From Hyphomonas polymorpha PS728 (lineage in GTDB: Bacteria > Pseudomonadota > Alphaproteobacteria > Caulobacterales > Hyphomonadaceae), in assembly GCF_000685315.1 (NCBI RefSeq), contig NZ_ARYM01000002.1, forward strand, positions 186,001 to 250,000: a stretch of DNA of 64,000 nucleotides. The letters run 5' to 3'. A program made the position numbers and the translations under genes. Each line of letters begins with the position of its first letter. Within the stretch, counting starts at the first letter, position 1. The notes below the pieces were generated by a model, which was given only the letters and a program-made list of their open reading frames with translations, made no database searches and was not told where the DNA came from. This document shows positions 26,738 to 35,063 of this stretch, piece by piece.

Positions 26738-27337
26738 TCAGGGGCGCTGGTTCCAGCTGAGCAGCTCGCTGCGGGCCGGTGTTACGATCAGTTCGCCCCA
26801 GGCCCCGGTCTTGAGTTTCCGGTCAAGCCCGGCGGGCATTTCGTCCACCACATCGGGCAGGAAGCGAGCGATGCCGTTGGAGGTAACGATCAATGCGTTG
26901 GCGTCTTCCGGCAACTTTGCCGCCCGCGCGAGCAGGGCACGCCAGCCGACGCGGAGGACGCCGGGGTCAACCTTCCAGCCCGGCGGGGGCGTGCCGTCGC
27001 GGTCCCAGGCTTCCAGCGCCGGGCCAAGCCGCGCAGCAACCACGTCTTCCGGCTGGTTTTCATCCGGGCCATAGTCGATTTCGGTCAGGAACGGCGCGAT
27101 CAGCAGGGCCGGGCTGTCGCTCCGCTGGCTGAGGATCGCGCGGGCTGTCTGCCGGGTGCGCACCAGCGTGGAACACAGGGCAGCGGTGAAGCGCGTCCCG
27201 GCAAAGTGCGCCGCCAGATGGCGGGCCTGCTCGCGGCCAGAGACGGAGAGCGGCAGGTCCGTGCGCGCGCCGACACGGGTGACGGTATCGCCCTTGTCGA
27301 AGGTGTTGCCATGGCGGACGATAAACAGGCGGGCCAT
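26738..27337 (-). CDS. Histidine phosphatase superfamily protein with altered second catalytic residue
   Basis: A 199-residue protein of the phosphoglycerate mutase-like branch. The nucleophile motif RHGNT is at residues 8-12 (His9), Arg60 in LVRTRQTA contacts phosphate and Glu86 is a candidate acid. The second conserved histidine, normally in SHG, is replaced by Asn154 in VTSNGIARF. This could lower activity or mark a specialised subgroup. It lies 3 bp from kdsB on the same strand and likely shares its transcript. Confidence 0.82.
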   Translation of the reverse strand: MARLFIVRHGNTFDKGDTVTRVGARTDLPLSVSGREQARHLAAHFAGTRFTAALCSTLVRTRQTARAILSQRSDSPALLIAPFLTEIDYGPDENQPEDVVAARLGPALEAWDRDGTPPPGWKVDPGVLRVGWRALLARAAKLPEDANALIVTSNGIARFLPDVVDEMPAGLDRKLKTGAWGELIVTPARSELLSWNQRP

Positions 27338-27340
27338 GGC

Positions 27341-28153
27341 TCAGGCTGCGTCCGGTTCGCCCAGTTCGGCCACGAGCCGCTCGGCAAGGGCAATATCCTC
27401 GGCCGTATCAATGCCGGGAATGGCGATCCGGCCGGGCTTTACCTCGACGGCCTGAACCGTGAACCCGTTCTCGATCAGGCGCAGCTGTTCCAGCCCTTCC
27501 AGCCGCTCATAATAGCTTTCAGGCAGGGCGCAGTAGCGCCGCAGCGTATCGAGACGGAAGCCGTAAAGGCCGACATGCTGGCAGACCGGCGAGAGATCGT
27601 TCAGCTTGCGGAGCTCAGGTTCCTTGCGGATGGCAGGCAGGATATTCTTGGAAAACCAGATCGCCTGGCCCTTGGGGTTTCTTACCAGCGTCGTACCGGA
27701 GAAGGCCGTTTCGGCCTTGTGGGCGCGCAGCTGGTCGAGCGCGGCCCAGCTCAGCTGGATATAGGGCGTGGCCGCGTCGGCGCCGGATTTCTCAAGCGCT
27801 TTGACGACAGCCACAACATGGGCCACGGGCGTGAAAGGCGCATCGCCCTGCAGGTTCACCACGAAGTCCGGGCTCATGCCAAGACCATCAACCGCGGCGA
27901 GAGCCCGGTCAGACCCCGAGGGCAGGGCCGGGTCGGTCATCACGACACTGATGTTATTGTCGCGGCAGTATTCGAGGATACGCGTGTCATCGGTGGCGAC
28001 CACGCATTCGGTGCCCTTGCCGAGCTGGGCCGCAGCGCGCCGGGCAAGATCAGCCACGCGGCTTACCATCGTCTTGCCGGCGATCTTGGCCAGCGGTTTG
28101 CCCGGCAGCCGGGTGGAGCCATAGCGGGCGGGAACAACGATCAGGGTCTGCAT
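27341..28153 (-). CDS. kdsB: 3-deoxy-manno-octulosonate cytidylyltransferase (CMP-KDO synthetase)
   Basis: A 270-residue cytosolic enzyme that activates KDO for lipopolysaccharide core assembly. The nucleotide-binding VVPARYGSTRLPGKPLA opening, the ATDD motif (VVATDD), VNLQGDAPF and the late PGIDTAEDIALAE segment are characteristic. Compared with E. coli KdsB (NVQGDEP), the motif reads LQGDAPF, so the usual metal-binding Glu context is altered. The gene is upstream of the phosphatase with 3 bp between them. Confidence 0.9.
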   Translation of the reverse strand: MQTLIVVPARYGSTRLPGKPLAKIAGKTMVSRVADLARRAAAQLGKGTECVVATDDTRILEYCRDNNISVVMTDPALPSGSDRALAAVDGLGMSPDFVVNLQGDAPFTPVAHVVAVVKALEKSGADAATPYIQLSWAALDQLRAHKAETAFSGTTLVRNPKGQAIWFSKNILPAIRKEPELRKLNDLSPVCQHVGLYGFRLDTLRRYCALPESYYERLEGLEQLRLIENGFTVQAVEVKPGRIAIPGIDTAEDIALAERLVAELGEPDAA

Positions 28154-28168
28154 GTCCGTATTCCCCGA

Positions 28169-28615
28169 TCAGAGGCGGGGGGAGGATTGCAGCTGCCCGT
28201 CATTCTGCATGACCTGGACAAGCGCCAGGATCGGGCCGACCCATTGCAGCGAGGCTTCCGGCACGCCTTCATTGCGCAGGAACTGGGTGAAGGCCGGCAC
28301 AAAATTCTCATGCCGCCCGCATTGCGCTATGGCTGAATTCAGTTCCGGCACCACAACGGTTTCAAAGCTGCGGGCAAAGCGCTGGATGTCTTCGGCCTTG
28401 GCCGCGAGGATCACGCTCTGCACCGGATCAACCCGGCCATCTTCGCGCGTCAGCCGGCGCAGATCATTGACGAGGCCGCGATTCTCCATGGCGAATTTGC
28501 CGAGGATACGGTCAGTGCGGTACTGCACCCATTCGGTGGTGCAGGGCTCGGGCTGGGTAGCGCAGGCGCCGAGTGAGGCAAGCGCCATGGCGGCCAGGGC
28601 AAAGCGGATCATCAT
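28169..28615 (-). CDS. Hypothetical lipoprotein
   Basis: A 148-residue predicted lipoprotein. The signal peptide MMIRFALAAMALASLGAC ends in a lipobox with Cys at residue 18. The mature chain is helical, with two further cysteines (C25-type CTTEW near the start and C in AIAQCGRH) that may form a disulfide. No family is recognised. It lies just upstream of kdsB on the same strand (15 bp), so it may be co-transcribed. Confidence 0.75.
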   Translation of the reverse strand: MMIRFALAAMALASLGACATQPEPCTTEWVQYRTDRILGKFAMENRGLVNDLRRLTREDGRVDPVQSVILAAKAEDIQRFARSFETVVVPELNSAIAQCGRHENFVPAFTQFLRNEGVPEASLQWVGPILALVQVMQNDGQLQSSPRL

Positions 28616-28686
28616 GCAGGAGGGCCTCCGGGCGGTGAGCTTTTGCTCGACCCTAGCCGCAACTGCCGGGCGCGGGAAGCGCTGGT

Positions 28687-30825
28687 TCAAGCCGCGCCGC
28701 AGCTCTCCTCATTAAGGCGCAAGGCCGGGGAGAAGGGGAAGAGGCTCGTATGCTTCTCCTCACCCAGCAGATCCGCAGGAATTTCAGCAGGGGCCGGGGG
28801 CGCGGGTACGGCCTGCTTTTTGTCGCTGCTGGTTTTGGTGGAGAAGGTGAAGGTATGCTTGTTGCTGGCGGACGATTGCTGGCGGAATTTGGCTTTCTCC
28901 TGCTCGCTGAGGCCATCATTCGAATTGATGAACCCGATCGTCTTTTCCGTGCGCAGCACGTCCTTGCCTCCGGCAGCGCAGGCAATCTTCACGCTGTAGC
29001 CATCATCGGTCTTGCGCTCGACGATCCGGGTTTCACCTTCGGCCAGGTTGAGGGCGACGCACTCCTGGACCAGATCGGGGATCACCGAGGTGCGCGCTTC
29101 GACCCGGGCTTCGAAGTCCTTGCCGTAATAGCGCTCGACTTCGGCTTCGATGCGGGCCGCTTCAGCCTCGATCCGCGCGGCATTGGCTTCTATTTGGCGC
29201 TCAAGTGCCTCGGCGCGAACCTCGTTGGCCTTGTCCATACGGGCTTCAAGCCGGGCAGAGCGGGCTTCGATCTGAGCTTCCATCTCTGCGGCGCGCGCTT
29301 CGATCTGGGCAGCTTTAGCTTCCATGCGAGCTTCAAACTCCTCGGCCCAGGCATCGATTTCATCTTCGGACATGCCGGCGAAGTTCATCGAAATGCCTTC
29401 AAAGGCCGCTTGGGTGCCGAGGCTTGCGCCCATCATTGCGAGCTCGGTGCTGAGACGGGTGATCTCCAGGAAGTCCGGGTCCTTGCTCATGTCGGCGACG
29501 GCGCCGAGCACTTCCGGACCGGTGAGCTCGGCCACATCTCGTGCGATGCTGGCCGACAGGTCCTTGACCTCCGGCGGCACCGGCGGTTTGGGCAGGATGC
29601 CCTGCACCGGGTCGGTCAGGAGGACCACCTGGCGGTTGTCGATCTTTTCGCCGTCGAGCCAGAGCGTGCCATTCTGGATTTTGAGATCCTTGCGGTGGTT
29701 TTCTCCAGCTGCGGCCACGGAAGCCGTGCCTACCAGCGCCGTGGTGCCGAGGAGAACGGCGGCGCCAAATCCGATCCAGCGGCGGCGCGAGTCAGGGGCG
29801 GGATAGGACATCAGCTTCAGCCTTTCCTTGAGGGCGTGGGTGAGGGGCAGGCTGGTGGTCAGCGCAATGCGGGCTGGCATCTGCATCCGCACGGCTTTCA
29901 CCAGCGTCGAGCCATAGGCATGGGGGCTGGCATGGCCGCGGCGCAGCACATCGGCGTCACAAGCCGCTTCCTGATCGGTGCGGAATGCCTGGCGGGCGAT
30001 ATAGGCCAGCGGGTTGAACCACATCAGGGCAAGGAAGATTTCGGATGCCTGCAGGGCCCAGAGGTCGCCGCGTTTCACATGGGTCAACTCATGCGCAATG
30101 GCGGCGCGGGCTTCGGTGCGGGAATAGTCTTCGGCAAACCAGGCGGGCAGGACCACAGCGGGGCGGAAGAGGCCGGTGACGAAGGGGCCGCTGGAGATCA
30201 GGCTGGTGACGATCCGCGGCAGCCGCTTGAGGCCAGCTTCTCGCGCCACTTCGATCGAGAGCGCTTCCAGGTGACCGGTCACCGGCTGGCCTTCGCGCTC
30301 TACCACAGCCATGAACTGCATGTGGGTGTAGAGGCTGCGGGCGAGCACATAGGCAACCCCGGCGAGCCAGACGGCAAGGACCGTCATGCCGGCATAGGCC
30401 AGAAGGTCTGGTGTTTCGAGGAGGCCCTGCAAGGGGGCGGGCGCGGCCAGGTTGACCGGTGCCTCGGTGATGACTGGTTGGGCAGCCGGGAGAATTTCGG
30501 CCGGGATGGCCGGCGCGGCGCTGCTGGCCATGGCCGAGGCGGCGGTTACCGTTTCATGCGCGGTGCTGGTGCTGGCGGTGACGGCGCCGCCATCGCTGGT
30601 CGCGGGAAGGCGGAACCAGCTGAAAAGGGAGGCCTGCACGTCATGCGGCAACGGCGGCAGGACCAGCCGGGCCACCGGCAGCAGCCAGAGGGCGTAGGCT
30701 ATGCCGGCGCCGAAATGCCGGGCTACCGGCTTGCGGACCACAAGCACCAGGATGATCAGGAGCGTAACGGCCAGAGCCGCTTCAAGCGCATGAGCCAGAT
30801 AGGTATCGGGAAGCTGGATAATCAT
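28687..30825 (-). CDS. BlaR1/M56-family membrane metallopeptidase with long coiled-coil sensor region
   Basis: A 712-residue integral-membrane sensor protease. N-terminal helices (about residues 13-30, 42-58, 142-164) precede the gluzincin domain with HELTH at 245-249 and a third ligand Glu286 in DQEAACD. A last helix at about 352-372 puts the C-terminal 340 residues on the periplasmic side. In place of a penicillin-binding sensor, that part holds an Ala/Glu/Arg-rich coiled coil (about 490-580, repeated IEAR/MEA units). The gene overlaps the BlaI-type repressor gene by 4 bp. In this family the protease inactivates its repressor on sensing a signal. The signal here is unlikely to be a beta-lactam by the known mechanism. 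Confidence 0.88.
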   Translation of the reverse strand: MIIQLPDTYLAHALEAALAVTLLIILVLVVRKPVARHFGAGIAYALWLLPVARLVLPPLPHDVQASLFSWFRLPATSDGGAVTASTSTAHETVTAASAMASSAAPAIPAEILPAAQPVITEAPVNLAAPAPLQGLLETPDLLAYAGMTVLAVWLAGVAYVLARSLYTHMQFMAVVEREGQPVTGHLEALSIEVAREAGLKRLPRIVTSLISSGPFVTGLFRPAVVLPAWFAEDYSRTEARAAIAHELTHVKRGDLWALQASEIFLALMWFNPLAYIARQAFRTDQEAACDADVLRRGHASPHAYGSTLVKAVRMQMPARIALTTSLPLTHALKERLKLMSYPAPDSRRRWIGFGAAVLLGTTALVGTASVAAAGENHRKDLKIQNGTLWLDGEKIDNRQVVLLTDPVQGILPKPPVPPEVKDLSASIARDVAELTGPEVLGAVADMSKDPDFLEITRLSTELAMMGASLGTQAAFEGISMNFAGMSEDEIDAWAEEFEARMEAKAAQIEARAAEMEAQIEARSARLEARMDKANEVRAEALERQIEANAARIEAEAARIEAEVERYYGKDFEARVEARTSVIPDLVQECVALNLAEGETRIVERKTDDGYSVKIACAAGGKDVLRTEKTIGFINSNDGLSEQEKAKFRQQSSASNKHTFTFSTKTSSDKKQAVPAPPAPAEIPADLLGEEKHTSLFPFSPALRLNEESCGAA

Positions 30826-31187
30826 TTCTTCAGCTCCCCCAGAAGCTTTTCGAGTTCGGCGATATCATCATGAGTAAGGCCGCGCGTGTCGGCGAGATGG
30901 GCGACCAGCGGAGCGGCGCGGCCGGAGAACACCCGGTCCACGAACTGGCCGGCCGCCTTGGCCTTGTATTCAGCCTCGTCGATGGCGGGGAAATAGAGAT
31001 AGCGGCGGCCATCCTCACGGGTGGTGAGGGCGCCTTTCTCGACCAGGCGGGCGAGGAAGGTTTTAACCGTGCGGACATTCCAGTCTTTCCCGTCGCCCAG
31101 CTTCTCATGGACATCGGACGCGGCGAGACCGGGTTCCTCCCAGAGGACCCCCATGACTTCAAGTTCGGCGGCTGAGATCTGCATCAT
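30822..31187 (-). CDS. BlaI/MecI/CopY-family transcriptional repressor
   Basis: A 121-residue winged-helix repressor. The family opening ISAAELEVMGVLWEEPGLAAS, the recognition region WNVRTVKTFLARLVEKG and the C-terminal dimerisation helices (FVDRVFSG to ELEKLLGEL) are all present. MMQISAAE offers two adjacent ATGs; 31187 is used. It is followed by the M56 protease with a 4-bp overlap. Two tandem operator-like palindromes lie 17 and 42 bp upstream of the start, consistent with autoregulation. Confidence 0.92.
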   Translation of the reverse strand: MMQISAAELEVMGVLWEEPGLAASDVHEKLGDGKDWNVRTVKTFLARLVEKGALTTREDGRRYLYFPAIDEAEYKAKAAGQFVDRVFSGRAAPLVAHLADTRGLTHDDIAELEKLLGELKK

Positions 31188-31547
31188 GGTAGGAAACCCC
31201 TGTCGACTACACACGTGGTCAATACGATTGACTACAAGCGTGGTCAATAGGGGGAATATGAAATCGGCGTAAGCTGCTTCCTGTCTGGGCGGCGCGGCTT
31301 CCCGTCCCTTCATTTCCGGGAAACGCTCTTGTAGAGTTTCTCCAGTCCGGTGTGTGCTGCTGGCGAGTCGTGTGGAGTAGAGTAACGTGAAGAAACCCGG
31401 CCAGGTGGTTGCGTCCTCCGCAGATATGCGGAAAGTCTGCAGGGGAGTGGCCGCAGGACACGGTCCATCGGTAAAGAGAGAAGAGAACCGGGAGGCGCGG
31501 GTGCTGGAGAATTTTGAAGCGGCGGCGCGCGGCGGAGATCGCAGCTG
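31188..31547. other. Divergent intergenic region between repressor and hydrolase
   Basis: 360 bp without a supported gene. The first 60 bp hold the two operator palindromes described below. A 40-codon plus-strand frame (31426-31548) ends in TGATG at the hydrolase start but has no ribosome site and no recognisable content. A short CCGCA-GATA-TGCGG hairpin is near 31417. Promoters for both flanking genes must lie here. Confidence 0.6.
31205..31245. promoter_or_regulatory. Tandem 16-bp operator palindromes for the BlaI-type repressor
   Basis: GACTACACACGTGGTC (31205-31220) and GACTACAAGCGTGGTC (31230-31245) share the arms GACTAC and GTGGTC around a 4-bp spacer and start 25 bp apart. The half-site contains TAC/GT(A/G) as in classical BlaI/MecI boxes (TACA-N2-TGTA). 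They sit directly upstream of the repressor start, where an autoregulatory site is expected. Confidence 0.82.
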
Positions 31548-32525
31548 ATGCGCCGGTTCCGCGAAGAGATGAAATCCGGCGGCGAGATGACCGGGATCGA
31601 GTTTGGCGATCCGATCAAGCCGTTTGCCGCCATCTGGATCCATGCGACCGGCTTCAACGCGATGACCTATCAGTCCCTTCTGGCGCCACTTGGCCTGCGC
31701 GCCCGGATCGGCGCGCTGGACATGCGCGGCCATGGCCGCACGACCATTCCGACCAAGGGCGGCCTGACGAGCTGGAACCGTTACCGCGATGACGTGATCG
31801 AGTTCCTGGAGAAGGAAGCGCCCCAGGGCGTAGTGCTGGGCGGGCATTCGATGGGCGGATGCGTGGCCCTGCTGGTGGCGGGCAAGCGGCCGGACCTGGT
31901 GAAAGGCCTCGTGCTGGCAGACCCGGTGATCCTTTCACGGAAGACCTATTTCTGGAACCATGTGTTTCCTCCCTTCAACTGGCTGTTTGCGCGCAACAAG
32001 ATGGCCTCGCGCGCGAAGAAGCGCCGGGGCGAGTTCGGATCCTTCCCCGAGGCGCTGAAGTCTTACACCGGACGGGGCGCGTTCCAGTCATGGCGCGAAC
32101 CTTTCCTGGCGGACTATCTGCTCGACGGGATCGACCGCGTGGACACCGGCCCGCAGGACGCTGATACCCAGCGCTGGGCGCTGACCTGCACGCCGAAATG
32201 GGAAGCCAGGACTTTTGGCGCGCAACGCCATGCGCCGTGGGCCGCGCTGAAGAAGGTGCGCAAGAACAAGATTCCCATCGTCATCATGCGGCCGACAAGG
32301 GATTCGGTGATTTCCGACAAGGTGCGTGCCCAGATCATCCAGCAGAACCCATCGCTGATGATGCGGGCGGTGCGCGGCACATCCCATTTCCTGCCGATGG
32401 AAGCGCCGTATGAAGTGCGCGACCAGCTGTCGGCCTTCATCGCCCGCCTGGTGGAGCGGCTGACCTTGGAGGAAGATGCGCCCGTGGCGCGCGGCCTGCG
32501 CCAGAGACGGCGCCGGGCAGGGTAG
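31548..32525 (+). CDS. Alpha/beta hydrolase
   Basis: A 325-residue soluble hydrolase. The oxyanion-region pattern WIHATGFNAMTY, LDMRGHGRTT, the nucleophile elbow GGHSMGGC (Ser about residue 99) and the catalytic His in GTSHFLPMEAP are in order, with a likely Asp in RPTRDSV. A lid region between elbow and His is rich in Arg and Trp. The C-terminus ends in an Arg-rich tail (RGLRQRRRRAG). It is divergent from the BlaI/M56 pair and might be controlled by the same operators, though nothing shows this directly. Substrate unknown. Confidence 0.86.
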   Translation: MRRFREEMKSGGEMTGIEFGDPIKPFAAIWIHATGFNAMTYQSLLAPLGLRARIGALDMRGHGRTTIPTKGGLTSWNRYRDDVIEFLEKEAPQGVVLGGHSMGGCVALLVAGKRPDLVKGLVLADPVILSRKTYFWNHVFPPFNWLFARNKMASRAKKRRGEFGSFPEALKSYTGRGAFQSWREPFLADYLLDGIDRVDTGPQDADTQRWALTCTPKWEARTFGAQRHAPWAALKKVRKNKIPIVIMRPTRDSVISDKVRAQIIQQNPSLMMRAVRGTSHFLPMEAPYEVRDQLSAFIARLVERLTLEEDAPVARGLRQRRRRAG

Positions 32526-32690
32526 GCGGGCTTTTTCCGGCACACAGGGCCGGAGCGCGGTCCTTTGGGGCGGCCGGTTTTGCGTGACGCCGTTCTTCCG
32601 GCCGAGGGGCGCGAGCCCATCTGGTGACCGAGATCAGCAGGGTACGGAGTTCGATGTCCTGACATTGCGCGTTTGCTGCAGGTTTGGGCG

Positions 32691-33149
32691 TCACCAGAGG
32701 TCGCGGTCGGGGGAGGCGGTTTGGGCGAGTTTGATCATCAGGCGGGTGAGTTCGGCCTGTTCGGCCTCTGACAGCGCGGCGACGAGGCGGGCCTCTTCGG
32801 CTTTGGCGAGGGGAACGATCAGCTTGTAGACCTCGGCGCCGGCGGGGGTGAGGTAGAGGTTAGCGCGGCGGGCGTCATCTTCGGAGGGGCGGCGTTCGAG
32901 ATACCCCATCTCGATCAGGCCGGCGACGGCGCGGCTGACGGCGACCTTGTCCATCTGGGTACGCTGGCCGATCTCGGTGGCGGAGATGCCGGGCGTGTCG
33001 GCGGTGACCGCCATGACGCGCCATTGCCAGATGGAGAGGCCGAACTCGCGGTCGTAAAGCTCCGCGATCCGCTGGGAGATGGCGTTGGAGAGCACCGACA
33101 GCCGGAAGGGCAGGAAGGTGGACAGGCGGAGCGGGGGAACTTCGGACAT
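32691..33149 (-). CDS. MarR-family regulator, probable regulator of tyrosine catabolism
   Basis: A 152-residue winged-helix regulator. The helical opening LRLSTFLPFRLSVLSNAISQ, the reader helix region ISATEIGQRTQMDKVAVSRA and the wing RRPSEDDARRANLYLTPAG are typical of MarR. The ATG at 33149 is chosen for AGGG seven bases upstream; codons at 33170 and 33173 are alternatives. It is divergent from the 4-hydroxyphenylpyruvate dioxygenase gene, and a palindrome lies between them, so it probably represses that gene and responds to a pathway intermediate. Confidence 0.88.
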   Translation of the reverse strand: MSEVPPLRLSTFLPFRLSVLSNAISQRIAELYDREFGLSIWQWRVMAVTADTPGISATEIGQRTQMDKVAVSRAVAGLIEMGYLERRPSEDDARRANLYLTPAGAEVYKLIVPLAKAEEARLVAALSEAEQAELTRLMIKLAQTASPDRDLW

Positions 33150-33192
33150 CGGAAACCCTGTTTGATCCATCACTTGCGGCGCGCGGCGATAT

Positions 33193-33210
33193 TAGTTACA
33201 TATGAAACTA
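33193..33210. promoter_or_regulatory. Palindromic MarR operator between regulator and hpd
   Basis: TAGTTACATATGAAACTA (33193-33210) is an 18-bp palindrome centred on CATATG with a single mismatched pair. It lies between the divergent MarR and dioxygenase genes, within 50 bp of both starts and next to the AT-rich TATATATT stretch that could be a -10 region. Confidence 0.82.
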
Positions 33211-33244
33211 TATATTCCACACACGCAATATGGAGCCTTTTGCC

Positions 33245-34345
33245 ATGGCTGATCTATTCGACAATCCCGCAGGTCTCGATGGATTCGAGTTCATCGAGTT
33301 TTCCGCCCCCAAGAAAGGTATTCTGGAGCCGGTATTCGAGACGATGGGGTTCACGAAGATCGCCCGGCACCGCTCCAAGGACGTGGAGCTGTGGCGCCAG
33401 GGCGGGATCAACCTGATCACCAATTATGAGCCCAAATCCGCCGCCTGGTATTTCGCGCGCGAGCATGGCCCGTCGGCCTGCGGTATGGGCTTCCGCGTGC
33501 GGGATGCCCGGAAGGCTTATGATCACCTTCTGGCACAGGGGGCAGAGCCCGTGCAGGTCGAAACGGGCCCGATGGAGCTGCACATTCCCGGCATCCGCGG
33601 CATCGGCAATTCGATCATCTACCTGATCGACCGGTATGACACCGGGGCGAACGAACTCTCCATCTATGACATCGACTTTGAATACCTGCCGGGCGTGGAC
33701 AAGCGCCCCGTTGGCGCGGGCTTCAAGCTGATCGATCACCTGACGCACAATGTGTATGGCGGGCGGATGAAGTATTGGGCGGACTTCTATGAGAAGCTCT
33801 TCAACTTCCAGGAAATCCGCTATTTCGACATCAAGGGCGAATATACCGGCCTCACCTCCAAGGCGCTGACGGCGCCGGACGGGAAGATCCGTATACCGCT
33901 CAATGAAGAGGGCAAGGGCGGCGGCGGCCAGATCGAGGAATTTCTGCGGGAGTTCAATGGCGAGGGCATCCAGCATATCGCGCTGATCTGTGATGATCTT
34001 TATGCCTGCTATGACAAGCTGAAGACGATGGGCGTGCCCTTCATGACGGCGCCGCCGGCGGCCTATTACGAAATGCTCGATGGCCGCCTGCCGGGGCATG
34101 GCGAGGACGTAAAGGGGCTGCAATCGCGCGGCCTTCTTCTGGACGGGACGACCGAGGGCGGCAGCCCGCGCCTCCTGCTGCAGATCTTTGCGCAGGCGCA
34201 GGTTGGCCCGGTGTTCTTCGAATTCATCCAGCGCAAGGGCGACTATAAGGACGGCTTTGGCGAGGGGAACTTCAAGGCGTTGTTTGAATCGATGGAGCGC
34301 GACCAGATACAGCGCGGTGTCCTGAAGACGGAAGAAAAAGTATAA
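33245..34345 (+). CDS. hpd: 4-hydroxyphenylpyruvate dioxygenase
   Basis: A 366-residue Fe(II) enzyme that converts 4-hydroxyphenylpyruvate to homogentisate in tyrosine breakdown. Two VOC-type halves are visible. The iron ligands are in the C-terminal half: His in [11 protein letters not shown], His in GIQHIALI and Glu in [11 protein letters not shown], which is the diagnostic end of the family. [14 protein letters not shown] at the C-terminus is also typical. The start at 33245 uses GGAG ten bases upstream; an in-frame ATG at 33230 is less likely. It is the first gene of a plus-strand block leading to fumarylacetoacetase and CoA transferase. Confidence 0.95.
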   Translation: MADLFDNPAGLDGFEFIEFSAPKKGILEPVFETMGFTKIARHRSKDVELWRQGGINLITNYEPKSAAWYFAREHGPSACGMGFRVRDARKAYDHLLAQGAEPVQVETGPMELHIPGIRGIGNSIIYLIDRYDTGANELSIYDIDFEYLPGVDKRPVGAGFKLIDHLTHNVYGGRMKYWADFYEKLFNFQEIRYFDIKGEYTGLTSKALTAPDGKIRIPLNEEGKGGGGQIEEFLREFNGEGIQHIALICDDLYACYDKLKTMGVPFMTAPPAAYYEMLDGRLPGHGEDVKGLQSRGLLLDGTTEGGSPRLLLQIFAQAQVGPVFFEFIQRKGDYKDGFGEGNFKALFESMERDQIQRGVLKTEEKV

Positions 34346-34358
34346 TCCAGCCCTGAGC

Positions 34359-34446
34359 GCTCACCCTGAGCGAAGTCGAAGGGCGAGCGCGGGCTCACCA
34401 GTGTTCCGCCTGGCGGCCCACCCTTCGACTTCGCTCAGGGTGAGCC
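34359..34446. repeat. Paired inverted repeat, REPIN-like element (copy 2)
   Basis: Arms 34360-34383 and 34421-34444 are perfect 24-bp reverse complements separated by 37 nt; both contain the core CCTTCGACTTCGCTCAGG seen at 6341-6419. The element lies just after the hpd stop and ahead of the VOC gene, and could form a stable hairpin in the shared transcript. Confidence 0.88.
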
Positions 34447-34468
34447 TCCGGGAGGACGGAGAAAGAAG

Positions 34469-35020
34469 ATGACCACACCTAAACTTCGCGGCGTTCATCA
34501 TGTCGCCTATCGCTGTAAGGATGCGAAGGAGACTGTGGAGTTCTACAAGAAGACGCTGGGCATGGAGTTCCAGCTGGCGATCGCGGAGGACCATGTGCCC
34601 TCCACCGGGGCATATGATCCGTACATGCACATTTTCCTCGATGCGGGGAATGGCAATGTGCTTGCCTTTTTCGAGCTGCCCGAGCAGCCCGAAATGGGGC
34701 GAGACGAGAACACGCCGGTCTGGGTGCAGCATATTGCGCTGCGGCTGGGCAGCCTTGAGGAGTTGCATGCGGCCAAGGCGCACCTTGAGTCGCTGGGCAT
34801 CGATGTTCTGGGGCCGACGCATCATGGTATCTTCAAGTCGATCTATTTCTTTGATCCCAACGGGCACCGGCTGGAGCTGGCCGCAGACATCGGCACGCCG
34901 GAGCAGATGGCGCAGTTGAAATCGGTCGCCGAGCCGATGATCGAGGAGTGGAGCCAAACGAAGAAGGCGCCGAGGCATGCGGCCTGGCTGCATGAGAAGA
35001 TCGCGGAAGAGACGAAGTAG
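34469..35020 (+). CDS. VOC family (glyoxalase/dioxygenase fold) protein
   Basis: A 183-residue protein with one full VOC unit. The opening LRGVHHVAYRCKDAKETVEFYKKTLGM, the central VQHIALRLG and the final SIYFFDPNGHRLELA give possible metal ligands His (VHHVAY), His (VQHIAL) and Glu (HRLELA). It lies between hpd and fahA in the same direction, so a role in aromatic catabolism is likely. It is not homogentisate dioxygenase, which has a cupin-type fold. An extradiol-type or isomerase activity is possible. Confidence 0.85.
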   Translation: MTTPKLRGVHHVAYRCKDAKETVEFYKKTLGMEFQLAIAEDHVPSTGAYDPYMHIFLDAGNGNVLAFFELPEQPEMGRDENTPVWVQHIALRLGSLEELHAAKAHLESLGIDVLGPTHHGIFKSIYFFDPNGHRLELAADIGTPEQMAQLKSVAEPMIEEWSQTKKAPRHAAWLHEKIAEETK

Positions 35021-35063
35021 GGCGCGCTTCCCCCCTGGGGGGCGCTCCGCTTCCCCGCTTGCA

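Noticed and set aside
28750..30873. 707-codon plus-strand open frame opposite the M56 protease
   Set aside because: The minus-strand product has a full membrane-protease layout and is coupled to a repressor; the plus-strand product has no family features.
31426..31548. 40-codon frame ending TGATG at the hydrolase start, suggesting a leader peptide
   Set aside because: No ribosome site upstream of its ATG and no recognisable sequence; the overlap can be chance.
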